Positions 7,757 through 15,417 of a stretch of 64,000 bases of DNA are shown here, one piece after another. The notes under the pieces are model-generated. The model was given only the letters and a program-made list of their open reading frames with translations. It was not told where the DNA came from and did not search any database. Every line of letters begins with the position of its first letter. The first letter of the stretch is position 1. Origin of the DNA: Pseudomonas paralactis (GTDB lineage Bacteria > Pseudomonadota > Gammaproteobacteria > Pseudomonadales > Pseudomonadaceae); NCBI RefSeq assembly GCF_001439735.1, contig NZ_JYLN01000009.1, forward strand, positions 170,517-234,516. Reading direction: 5' to 3'. The translations under genes and the position numbers were made by a program.

Positions 7757-8053
7757 ATGAACGACCAACAACGCCTCGAACTCGAAGCCGCCGCCTTTCG
7801 CCGATTGGTGGCCCACCTGGACAGCCGCAAGGATGTGCAGAATATCGACCTGATGAACCTCGCCGGCTTCTGCCGCAACTGCCTGTCCAAGTGGTACAAG
7901 GCCGAAGCCGACGAGCGCCAGATTGAGCTCAGCCTCGATGACGCCCGTGAAGTGGTGTACGGAATGCCGTACGCCGAGTGGAAAGCCCAATACCAGCAAG
8001 AAGCCAACGCCGACCAACAGGCCGCGTTTGCCCAAGGAAAGCCCCATGACTGA
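7757..8053 (+). CDS. DUF1244 family protein
   Basis: A 98-residue small soluble protein of the DUF1244 family, recognised from the conserved stretch RKDVQNIDLMNLAGFCRNC followed by LSKWY and the later YGMPYAEWKA. Two cysteines sit in FCRNC. The function is unknown. The ATG at 7757 with AAGTGAG just upstream is chosen over a GTG at 7748 because homologues start MNDQQR. It is 15 bp after folX and overlaps the HopJ-like gene by 8 bp, so all are probably one transcript. Confidence 0.9.
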   Translation: MNDQQRLELEAAAFRRLVAHLDSRKDVQNIDLMNLAGFCRNCLSKWYKAEADERQIELSLDDAREVVYGMPYAEWKAQYQQEANADQQAAFAQGKPHD

Positions 8054-8384
8054 TTTGAACACCCTGCGCGCCAGCCTCAACAGTGGCGATCACCTCTTTG
8101 CCGATACCCTGGCGTTCGTCGCAGCCGGTTACGACTACCAGCCACAAGCGTTCACCAATGGTGATGTGGAAAACGCCGCCGGACAAAACGAAGGTTCGTG
8201 CAAGACTCTGGGTTTGGCACTGCTGGAAGGTTTGAATGATCAGGAAGCGTTGCTGGCGTTTGGTGAGCATTACCGCTCGGTGGTGGCGACGCCTGAGGGC
8301 AGTGACCATGGCAATATTCGGGCGTTGATTGCCCATGGGCTGGCCGGCGTGAAGTTTGCTGAACAGCCTCTGACTCCCCGCTGA
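8046..8384 (+). CDS. HopJ-type III effector family protein
   Basis: A 112-residue protein of the HopJ family: FADTLAFVAAGYDYQP, FTNGDVENAAGQNEGSCK and HGNIRALIAHGL are characteristic. The family was named from a P. syringae type III secretion candidate, but close homologues occur in many bacteria without type III secretion, so a housekeeping role is more likely here. The ATG lies within the end of the DUF1244 gene (8-bp overlap). It is the last gene of the ABM-folM-folE-folX string; a REPIN follows 21 bp later. Confidence 0.88.
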   Translation: MTDLNTLRASLNSGDHLFADTLAFVAAGYDYQPQAFTNGDVENAAGQNEGSCKTLGLALLEGLNDQEALLAFGEHYRSVVATPEGSDHGNIRALIAHGLAGVKFAEQPLTPR

Positions 8385-8405
8385 TTTAATAATCAACCCC
8401 GCTCA

Positions 8406-8480
8406 ATGTGGGAGCCGGGCTTGCCCGCGATGGCGGTGGTGACGATCAAACCGCTCTCGCAGGCAAGCCAGCTCCCACAT
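8406..8480. repeat. REPIN, class A (GTGGGAGC...TTGCC)
   Basis: Two inverted copies of the REP core GTGGGAGC-(C/T)GGCTTGCC with a short spacer; left arm ATGTGGGAGCCGGGCTTGCC, right arm its near-complement ending CTCCCACAT. It lies between the convergent HopJ-like and trxB genes. Confidence 0.9.
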
Positions 8481-8513
8481 TTGTTTTGCGGTGTCGGCTA
8501 GATCGCGGACATA

Positions 8514-8541
8514 AAAAAACCGGCCTCGCAGCCGGTTTTTT
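8514..8541. terminator. bidirectional terminator downstream of trxB
   Basis: AAAAAACCGGC and GCCGGTTTTTT flank a 6-bp loop, giving a hairpin with T-runs on both strands. It ends 14 bp from the trxB stop and also faces the HopJ-like gene. Confidence 0.9.
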
Positions 8542-8554
8542 CAATTCAACGGGT

Positions 8555-9517
8555 TTAGAACGAAGCGTCCTTCAAACCATCGAGGTAACGCTCGGCATCC
8601 AGGGCCGCCATGCAACCGGCGCCGGCCGAGGTAATGGCCTGGCGGTAGACATGGTCAGCTACGTCACCGGCAGCGAAGATACCTTCGATGTTGGTCGCGG
8701 TCGCATTGCCTTCACGGCCGCCCTGCACTACCAGGTAACCGTCTTTGGCCTCCAGCACGCCTTCGAACAGCGAAGTGTTCGGGGTGTGGCCGATGGCGAT
8801 GAATACGCCGTCAACTTTGAGCTCGTCGAAGCTGCCGTCGTTGTTTTTCAGGCGAGCACCGGTCACGCCCATGTTGTCGCCCAGGACTTCATCCAGGGTG
8901 GCATTGAGCTTGAGGATGATCTTGCCTTCGGCAACACGGGCGTGCAGCTTGTCGATCAGGATTTTCTCGGCGCGGAAAGTTTCGCGGCGATGAACCAGGG
9001 TCACGGTGCTGGCGATGTTGGCCAGGTACAGCGCCTCTTCGACGGCGGTGTTGCCACCGCCGACCACGGCAACCGGCTTGTTGCGATAGAAAAAACCGTC
9101 GCAGGTGGCGCAGGCGGAAACACCCTTGCCCATGAACGCTTCTTCGGACGGCAGGCCCAGGTAACGCGCGCTGGCGCCGGTGGCGATGATCAGCGCGTCG
9201 CAGGTGTACACACCGCTGTCACCGGTCAGGCTGTAAGGCTTCTTCGAGAAGTCGACCTTGTTGATATGGTCGAAGACGATCTCGGTTTCAAAGCGCTCGG
9301 CGTGCTCTTTCATACGCTCCATCAGCACCGGGCCGGTCAGGCCGTGGACATCGCCCGGCCAGTTGTCGACTTCAGTGGTGGTGGTCAACTGGCCACCCGC
9401 CTGCATACCGGTGATCAGCAGCGGCTTGAGATTGGCTCGGGCAGCGTAGACGGCAGCGCTGTAACCGGCAGGGCCGGAACCGAGAATAATCACTCGGGAA
9501 TGACGGGTATCAGACAT
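8555..9517 (-). CDS. trxB: thioredoxin reductase
   Basis: 320 residues, the normal length of bacterial TrxB. FAD-binding GSGPAG is at about 13-18, the redox pair is Cys136 and Cys139 in SACATCDGFFY, the NADPH site is VGGGNTA at about 152-158 with HRRE about 25 residues on, and the second FAD motif is GIFAAGDV near the C-terminus. It reduces thioredoxin with NADPH in the cytoplasm. The gene is monocistronic, with a terminator close to its stop, and is divergent from the cysZ-like gene; the 294-bp space between them (9518-9811) contains no other gene I can support. Confidence 0.97.
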   Translation of the reverse strand: MSDTRHSRVIILGSGPAGYSAAVYAARANLKPLLITGMQAGGQLTTTTEVDNWPGDVHGLTGPVLMERMKEHAERFETEIVFDHINKVDFSKKPYSLTGDSGVYTCDALIIATGASARYLGLPSEEAFMGKGVSACATCDGFFYRNKPVAVVGGGNTAVEEALYLANIASTVTLVHRRETFRAEKILIDKLHARVAEGKIILKLNATLDEVLGDNMGVTGARLKNNDGSFDELKVDGVFIAIGHTPNTSLFEGVLEAKDGYLVVQGGREGNATATNIEGIFAAGDVADHVYRQAITSAGAGCMAALDAERYLDGLKDASF

Positions 9518-9811
9518 GACTCACTCCTATCGACCGCCCGGACCACAGAGCGGCTGGAATAAAAAAGGACGGCGAAGCACTTGGGGAAGGCTTTAACTCG
9601 CCAGGTCCTGAAAAATAATGGGTGCAGCGTATCGAGGGGGGCAAGATTAAGGAAATACGCATTAACAATCCAGCTCATAGCGACGCTCTATGCGCCTGGT
9701 CAGGTTAATCGATGCCTTTGTAACCCCGGATGTCGCCTGGAGGCCCATGCTTTCACATCGCGTGCAAAGCCGGTAAGGTCGGCGCGTTCGTCACCTTGCT
9801 CGGAGTTCTCC

Positions 9812-10576
9812 ATGCCTGCCCCTGCTCTTTCCGGCCCGCAATACCTGCGTGAAGGCCTCAAACTGGTGTTGAGCCCCGGCCTGCGCCTGTTTGTACTGCT
9901 GCCGCTGGTCATCAACCTGGCGCTGTTCGTCGGGTTGATCTATTTCGCCGGCCATCAGTTCAGCCTGTGGGTCGATAGCTTGATACCGACCCTACCCAGC
10001 TGGCTAGGCTTTTTGAATTACCTGCTGTGGCCGCTGTTTGTCGTGCTGGTGGCGCTGATGGTGTTTTTCACATTTACCATGCTCGCCAATATTATCGCCG
10101 CGCCATTCAACGGTTTTCTCGCGGAGAAAGTCGAGGTGGTGGTACGTGGCACCGATGACTTCCCGCCGTTCAGTTGGAGCGAGCTGATCGCCATGGTGCC
10201 CCGCACCCTGGCCCGGGAGATGCGCAAGCTGGGTTACTTCCTGCCACGGGCCATTGGCCTGTTTATCCTGTCGTTCATTCCCGTGGTGAACCTGATCGCC
10301 GCGCCGCTGTGGTTGCTGTTTGGGGTGTGGATGATGGCAATCCAGTACATCGACTACCCGGCCGACAACCACAAACTGGGCTGGAACGAGATGCTCGCCT
10401 GGCTGCGCCAGAAGCGCTGGCAGAGCATGAGCTTCGGCGGCATTGTTTACCTGGTGCTGCTGGTGCCGGTGGTCAACCTGCTGATGATGCCGGCGGCGGT
10501 CGCCGGGGCGACGTTGTTCTGGGTGCGTGAGCAAGGTGCCGAGGCGATGGCGCAGCAAGCCGTGACCCGGTCATAA
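9812..10576 (+). CDS. cysZ: sulfate transporter CysZ-like membrane protein
   Basis: A 254-residue EI24/CysZ family membrane protein. After a short amphipathic N-terminus (SGPQYLREGLKLVLSPGLR) come hydrophobic segments at about 25-50, 68-98, 140-185 and 205-235. ANIIAAPFNGFLAEKVE and the QYIDYPADNHKLGW motif are characteristic of CysZ. Family members import sulfate for cysteine synthesis. The ATG at 9812 has CGGAG 6 bp upstream and starts at the same place as known CysZ proteins (MPAPALSGPQYL-like). The glycosyltransferase gene follows within 60 bp. Confidence 0.9.
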   Translation: MPAPALSGPQYLREGLKLVLSPGLRLFVLLPLVINLALFVGLIYFAGHQFSLWVDSLIPTLPSWLGFLNYLLWPLFVVLVALMVFFTFTMLANIIAAPFNGFLAEKVEVVVRGTDDFPPFSWSELIAMVPRTLAREMRKLGYFLPRAIGLFILSFIPVVNLIAAPLWLLFGVWMMAIQYIDYPADNHKLGWNEMLAWLRQKRWQSMSFGGIVYLVLLVPVVNLLMMPAAVAGATLFWVREQGAEAMAQQAVTRS

Positions 10577-10630
10577 ATCCATCATCACACTGACACAATG
10601 GCGACATGGCCCACGCCGACACTGTGGGTC

Positions 10631-11833
10631 ATGACGACAGCCTCGCTTCACATCACCCTCATTACCGAAACCTTCCCGCCGGAAATCAACGGGGTGGCCA
10701 ATACCCTTGGCCGCCTCTGCGAAGGTTTGCGCTCGCGTGGCCATCAGGTCGAACTGGTGCGCCCACGCCAGAGTGCCGACCAAAGCCGCACCAGCGACGA
10801 TGAACTGCTGCTGTGCCGCGGCTGGCCACTGCCTGGCTATCCAGGCCTGCAATGGGGTCAGTCGTCGATGCACAAGTTGCTGCGCCGTTGGACGCGCCAG
10901 CGCCCGGATGTGCTCTATATCGCAACCGAAGGGCCGTTAGGGCTGTCTGCATTACGTGCAGCTCGGCGCCTGGGCATCAGCGTGGTCAGCGGTTTTCACA
11001 CCAACTTTCAGCAGTACTCCAACCAATACGGCTTGAGCCTGTTAAGTCGCATGGTCACCCATTACCTGCGCTGGTTTCATAACCGTTCAACCTTGACACT
11101 GGTACCCAGCGCCAGTCAGCGCCTGGAACTGGAGCGCCGACATTTCGAACGCCTGGGCATGTTGTCGCGGGGTGTGGACAGCCAACTGTTCCATCCTGCC
11201 AAACGCGATAACGCCTTGCGTGAGAATTGGGGTTTGGAGAGCAGCGATGTCGCCGTGCTGCATGTCGGACGCCTGGCCCAAGAGAAGAATCTGGGGCTGC
11301 TCAAACGTTGCTTTGATGCATTGCAGGATACCTACCCACTACGGAGGATGAAGCTGATTGTCGTCGGTGATGGCCCCCAGCGTGCGTCGCTGGAACGCGA
11401 CCTGCCCGATGCGGTGTTCTGCGGCACTCAACGCGGCGAAGAGCTGGCAAGGCATTACGCCTCAGGGGATTTGTTCCTGTTCCCCAGCCTGACCGAAACC
11501 TTCGGCAATGTGGTGCTCGAAGCGATGGCGTCTGGCCTGGGAGTGGTGGCTTACGACCAGGCCGCCGCCAGCCAGCATCTACGTCATGGCTATAGCGGCG
11601 CGCTGGCAATGCCTGGGGATGAAGACGCATTTTGCGATGCGGCCATCTGGCTGCTGGAGGAGCGTGAAACGCTACGCAGAGCGCGCTTGAATGCCCGACA
11701 ACATGCCAGCCGTCAGGGCTGGCCGGCGATTATCGAGCAATTCGAGCGCCAGCTGCGTGGGGTATGCGAGGACGGTCAACCGGTGCCTGCCCTCTCACCG
11801 CTCACACCAGAGTCATCAACGCCTCACGACTGA
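10631..11833 (+). CDS. GT4-family glycosyltransferase
   Basis: 400 residues in the GT-B fold. The N-terminal domain starts LHITLITETFPPEINGVANT, whose EINGV loop is typical of the family that includes SQD2, mannosyltransferases and PimB-like enzymes. The C-terminal domain has VLHVGRLAQEKNL, VVGDGPQR and the ExxxxxxxE signature in FPSLTETFGNVVLEAMASG, which binds the nucleotide-sugar. It probably adds a hexose to a lipid or polysaccharide acceptor; the acceptor is unknown. The ATG at 10631 matches the start of the conserved fold; an in-frame ATG at 10598 would add 11 residues. Its 3' end overlaps the convergent Old Yellow Enzyme gene by 32 bp. Confidence 0.87.
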   Translation: MTTASLHITLITETFPPEINGVANTLGRLCEGLRSRGHQVELVRPRQSADQSRTSDDELLLCRGWPLPGYPGLQWGQSSMHKLLRRWTRQRPDVLYIATEGPLGLSALRAARRLGISVVSGFHTNFQQYSNQYGLSLLSRMVTHYLRWFHNRSTLTLVPSASQRLELERRHFERLGMLSRGVDSQLFHPAKRDNALRENWGLESSDVAVLHVGRLAQEKNLGLLKRCFDALQDTYPLRRMKLIVVGDGPQRASLERDLPDAVFCGTQRGEELARHYASGDLFLFPSLTETFGNVVLEAMASGLGVVAYDQAAASQHLRHGYSGALAMPGDEDAFCDAAIWLLEERETLRRARLNARQHASRQGWPAIIEQFERQLRGVCEDGQPVPALSPLTPESSTPHD

Positions 11834-12905
11834 AGGGCAAGATGTCGCCCTCTCGCCCTTCGCGCACCTTCACGGCCCAATCCGGGTCCACCAGCAACGC
11901 ACGCCCTACGGCCACCAGGTCGAACTCATCGTTGTTCAGGCGCTCCAGCAGCTTTTCCAGGCTGGCAGGTTGCGCGACCTTGTCGGTGTTGACCATAAAT
12001 TGCAGGAACTCTCCATCCAGGCCAACACTGCCCACGGTGATGGTCGGCTTACCCGTAAGCTGACGCGTCCAGCCCGCCAGGTTGAGGTCGGAGCCTTCAA
12101 ACTCCGGCTCCCAGAAACGGCGCGTGGAGCAGTGGAAAATATCCACGCCGGCGTCAGCCAATGGCTTGAGGAACTCACCCAGCGCCTCGGGGGTTTGCAC
12201 CAGGCGGGCGGTGTAGTCTTGCTGCTTCCACTGCGAGAAACGCAGGATAATCGGAAAGTCCGGGCCGACCGCGGCACGGGTGGCCTCGATCAGTTCAATG
12301 GCAAAGCGCGAACGCTTGGCCAGACTACCGCCGTATTCGTCGGTGCGTTGGTTGCTGCCTTCCCAGAAGAACTGATCCACCAGATAGCCGTGGGCGCCAT
12401 GGATTTCCACACCGTCCATGCCGATCGCCTGGGCGTCCCTGGCGGCTTGGGCGAATGCGTTGATCACGTCCTTGATGTCCTGTTGCGTCATACCGTGGAC
12501 AACCACGTTGCCGTCCTTGAGCTTTTCCATCGGGCCATAAGCAGGCACGCTGGCGTCAGGCTCGGTGCCGATACGGCGCACACTACCCACATGCCACAAC
12601 TGCGGAACAATCTTGCCGCCTTCGGCATGTACCGCGTCGACCACTTTCTTCCAGCCGGCCAGTGCGGCTTCACCGTAGAAGTGCGGGACGTTGGGGTAGC
12701 CGTTGGACGCCGGGTGATCGACCACAGTGCCTTCCGTGATGATCAGGCCCACACCGGCAGCCGCACGACGACGGTAGTACTCGATGACTTTGGAATTGGG
12801 TACGCCACCCGGAGAGAACGAACGGGTCATGGGCGCCATGACCACACGGGTCGTCAGTTGCAGTGCACCGAGCTGGAAGGGTTTGAACAAGGCTTGGACA
12901 GGCAT
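11802..12905 (-). CDS. NADH:flavin oxidoreductase, Old Yellow Enzyme family
   Basis: A 367-residue FMN-dependent TIM-barrel enzyme. LFKPFQLGALQLTTRVVMAP is the family N-terminus, PQLWHVGSV the glycine-rich loop, and GVEIHGAHGYLVDQFF the FMN and substrate segment with paired histidines; VAVGRALLVDPDW ends the FMN site. Such enzymes reduce activated C=C bonds or nitro-esters with NAD(P)H (XenA/XenB, NemA type). The HGAHGYL form and the conserved SNQRTDEYGGSL place it in the main OYE branch. It is followed on the complementary strand by the glycosyltransferase gene, whose last 32 bp it overlaps tail to tail. Confidence 0.93.
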   Translation of the reverse strand: MPVQALFKPFQLGALQLTTRVVMAPMTRSFSPGGVPNSKVIEYYRRRAAAGVGLIITEGTVVDHPASNGYPNVPHFYGEAALAGWKKVVDAVHAEGGKIVPQLWHVGSVRRIGTEPDASVPAYGPMEKLKDGNVVVHGMTQQDIKDVINAFAQAARDAQAIGMDGVEIHGAHGYLVDQFFWEGSNQRTDEYGGSLAKRSRFAIELIEATRAAVGPDFPIILRFSQWKQQDYTARLVQTPEALGEFLKPLADAGVDIFHCSTRRFWEPEFEGSDLNLAGWTRQLTGKPTITVGSVGLDGEFLQFMVNTDKVAQPASLEKLLERLNNDEFDLVAVGRALLVDPDWAVKVREGREGDILPFSREALMTLV

Positions 12906-13013
12906 GGGGCACTCCGCCGGGAAGGGATTTATGACACAGATAATATGGGGAGTGTGCAGCGCTTAGTAGCACTATTGATCTGGGTGATTAAAGGGGTAAA
13001 AGTCGCCGAATAC

Positions 13014-13114
13014 CTGTAGGAGCGAGCTTGCTCGCGAAAAATCCGGGAACACGCGTTAAGTCAGGATATACGCGTTATCGTTGGCGATCTTCGCGAGCAA
13101 GCTCGCGCCTACAG
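13014..13114. repeat. REPIN, class B (GTAGGAGCGAGCTTGCTCGCG)
   Basis: Left arm CTGTAGGAGCGAGCTTGCTC and an inverted right arm ending GCGCCTACAG, about 55 bp apart. It lies upstream of the OYE gene and downstream of the glutathione peroxidase gene. Confidence 0.9.
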
Positions 13115-13124
13115 GGGGTGTGTT

Positions 13125-13607
13125 TCAGCTCAGGGCTTTTTCGATGGACTGGATGATAGTCGGGTCGTCCGGGGACGTACGCGGCGAGAAGCGCGCGAGT
13201 ACCCGGCCATCTTTACCCAACAGGAATTTCTCGAAGTTCCAGGTGATATCCCCTGGAAACTCGGCGCCCTCACCCGCCAACAAGCGGTACAGCTGGTGAC
13301 GATCAGGGCCGTTGACCTCAAGCTTGCTGCCCAGGGGAAAGCTCACCCCGTAATTCAGGCTGCAGAACTCGCGGATCTCTTGCTCGGTCCCCGGTTCCTG
13401 GCCTGCAAACTGGTTGCACGGCAAGCCAAGCACCGTGAATCCCTGGTCCTTGTATTGCTGGTAGAGGTTTTCCAACGCCGCGTATTGCGGGGTCAAACCA
13501 CATTTGGACGCCACATTGACCACCAGCACAACCTGGCCCTTGAAGGGCGCCAGCGGTAGCTCTTGTCCGTCCAGGGCTTTGAGTTTCAGATCGTGGAAAG
13601 CACTCAT
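13125..13607 (-). CDS. glutathione peroxidase (thioredoxin-type, Cys form)
   Basis: 160 residues, the usual size of bacterial GPx. The active-site motif NVASKCGLTPQY has Cys36 in place of selenocysteine; PCNQFAGQEPG gives the catalytic Gln and second Cys region, and TWNFEKFLL the Trp and Asn of the tetrad. It reduces peroxides, in most bacteria at the expense of thioredoxin. The ATG at 13607 follows a TGGAG ribosome site; longer versions upstream lack support. The class B REPIN begins 10 bp after the stop. Confidence 0.94.
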   Translation of the reverse strand: MSAFHDLKLKALDGQELPLAPFKGQVVLVVNVASKCGLTPQYAALENLYQQYKDQGFTVLGLPCNQFAGQEPGTEQEIREFCSLNYGVSFPLGSKLEVNGPDRHQLYRLLAGEGAEFPGDITWNFEKFLLGKDGRVLARFSPRTSPDDPTIIQSIEKALS

Positions 13608-13708
13608 GACGAACTCCAGATATCCCATATTCTTTGCATTGCAGCTCTCGGAGCTTACAACCGGCGAGGCTGCAATCATAGACGCCGATGACAAAACCCG
13701 CCCGCAGG

Positions 13709-14173
13709 TTACTGAGCGGTCGGCCAGGGCAAAATCGGAATAGCCGTCACCGCATTCTGCGGGCTGCCTTCGATCAGGCGGTCGCTGTAGACCAGATACA
13801 CCAGGGTATTGCGTTTCTTGTCGAGGAAACGCACCACCTGCATGGTCTTGAACACCAGAGAGGTACGTTCCTTGAAGACTTCGTCCCCGTCCTTGAGTTC
13901 GCCCTTGAAGTGGATCGGGCCCACCTGGCGGCAGGCAATCGAGGCTTCAGCGCGATCTTCGGCCAGGCCCAGGCCGCCTTTGACGCCGCCGGTCTTGGCA
14001 CGGGACAGGTAGCACGTCACGCCATCGACCTTGGGGTCATCGAATGCCTCGACCACGATGCGGTCATTGGGGCCGACAAACTTGAACACCGTCGACACCT
14101 GGCCGACTTCCTCGGCCGAGGCCAGCAGTGGCATGGCCAGCAACAGGCCAAGCAATCCCTTCATTACGCGCAT
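13709..14173 (-). CDS. creA: CreA family periplasmic protein
   Basis: 154 residues with a signal peptide (MRVMKGLLGLLLAMPLLASA, cleavage near residue 20) and the CreA domain: VGQVSTVFKFVGPNDRI, VEAFDDPKVDGVTCYLSRA, GLAEDRAEASIACRQVGPI and RNTLVYLVYSDRLIEGSP. Two cysteines could form a disulfide. Its function is unknown. The ATG at 14173 is preceded by AAGGGAA. It follows proB by 16 bp on the same strand, so the two are probably cotranscribed. Confidence 0.88.
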   Translation of the reverse strand: MRVMKGLLGLLLAMPLLASAEEVGQVSTVFKFVGPNDRIVVEAFDDPKVDGVTCYLSRAKTGGVKGGLGLAEDRAEASIACRQVGPIHFKGELKDGDEVFKERTSLVFKTMQVVRFLDKKRNTLVYLVYSDRLIEGSPQNAVTAIPILPWPTAQ

Positions 14174-14189
14174 CGGGTATTCCCTTCGT

Positions 14190-15311
14190 TTAAACCAGGA
14201 TGAGGTTATCGCGGTGCACCAGTTCAGGTTCCGCCATATACCCCAAGAGTCCGACAATCGCGTCAGACGATTGTCCAATAATCTTCTGTGCCTCTAGGGC
14301 GCTGTAGTTGGCCAGGCCACGGGCAATCTCGCGGCCGTCCGGCGCGACGCACACCACCATTTCGCCACGGCGGAAGCTGCCCTGTACCAACTTGACACCC
14401 ACCGGCAACAGGCTCTTGTTGCCCTGGGACAACGCCGACACCGCACCCGCATCCAGCACCAATGTACCCCGGGTTTGCAGATGCCCGGCCAGCCACTGCT
14501 TGCGCGCTGCCAACATGCCGCGTTCCGGCGACAGCAGCGTACCAATGCGCTCACCGGCCTTGAGGCGATCCAGCACGCGCTCCAGGCGCCCGCCGACGAT
14601 GATGGTATGGGCACCGGAACGCGCAGCCAGGCGCGCGGCGCGCAGTTTGGTCTGCATACCGCCACGGCCCAGAGCGCCGCCGACGCTGCCGGCGACCGCA
14701 TCCAGTGCCGGGTCATCGGCACGGGCTTCGTAGATCAATTGAGCATCGGGGTTGTTGCGCGGGTCGGCGTCGAACATCCCGTCGCGGTCGGTGAGTATCA
14801 CCAACAGGTCGGCTTCCACCAGGTTGGCCACCAGCGCAGCCAGGGTGTCGTTGTCGCCGAAACGGATTTCGTCGGTGACCACGGTGTCGTTTTCGTTGAT
14901 GACAGGGATGACCTTGAGTTCCACCAGGGCGCGCAAGGTGCTGCGGGCGTTAAGGTAGCGCTTGCGGTCGGACAGGTCGTCGTGGGTCAGCAGGATCTGC
15001 GCCGTGTGGCGGCCGTGCTCGGCAAAGCTGGACTCCCAGGCTTGCACCAGGCCCATCTGGCCGATGGCGGCGGCGGCTTGCAGTTCGTGCATCGCGCTGG
15101 GTCGCGCGGTCCAGCCGAGGCGGCTCATCCCGGCGGCAACCGCCCCGGACGACACCAGCACCAGTTCGACACCGGCCTCATGCAAGGCCACCATCTGCTC
15201 GACCCAGACGCTCATGGCTGCACGATCCAGCCCCTTGCCATCGGCCGTCAGCAACGCACTGCCGATCTTCACGACCCAGCGCTGCGCACCTGTCACTTTG
15301 CTCCGCATCAT
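14190..15311 (-). CDS. proB: glutamate 5-kinase
   Basis: 373 residues. The amino-acid kinase domain (about 1-255) begins with the ATP-binding KIGSALLT and includes VSSGAVAAGMSRLG, NENDTVVTDEIRFGDND and VEADLLVILTDRDGMFDADP. The C-terminal PUA domain covers about 275-355. It phosphorylates glutamate in the first step of proline synthesis and is feedback-inhibited by proline in known homologues. Two adjacent ATG codons (15311 and 15308) follow AAGG; either could be the start. It lies downstream of obgE, a common Pseudomonas order, with a hairpin between them. Confidence 0.95.
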   Translation of the reverse strand: MMRSKVTGAQRWVVKIGSALLTADGKGLDRAAMSVWVEQMVALHEAGVELVLVSSGAVAAGMSRLGWTARPSAMHELQAAAAIGQMGLVQAWESSFAEHGRHTAQILLTHDDLSDRKRYLNARSTLRALVELKVIPVINENDTVVTDEIRFGDNDTLAALVANLVEADLLVILTDRDGMFDADPRNNPDAQLIYEARADDPALDAVAGSVGGALGRGGMQTKLRAARLAARSGAHTIIVGGRLERVLDRLKAGERIGTLLSPERGMLAARKQWLAGHLQTRGTLVLDAGAVSALSQGNKSLLPVGVKLVQGSFRRGEMVVCVAPDGREIARGLANYSALEAQKIIGQSSDAIVGLLGYMAEPELVHRDNLILV

Positions 15312-15375
15312 CTTCAACCTTAAAGTGAGGGCCGCGCGACCCAGCGCCGCCCATAACGTTATACCCGGATACCAA

Positions 15376-15399
15376 AACGCCGCTCCAGGGAGCGGCGTT
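15376..15399 (-). terminator. hairpin terminator between obgE and proB
   Basis: AACGCCGCTC and GAGCGGCGTT pair across a short loop; on the minus strand TTTT follows. It lies 19 bp after the obgE stop and would reduce read-through into proB. Confidence 0.75.
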
Positions 15400-15417
15400 C
15401 AAGTTTATCGCAACGAA

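Noticed and set aside
8408..9562. 384-codon open frame on the plus strand across trxB
   Set aside because: It lies antisense to a full, well-conserved trxB and encodes no recognisable domain; its start is within a REPIN.
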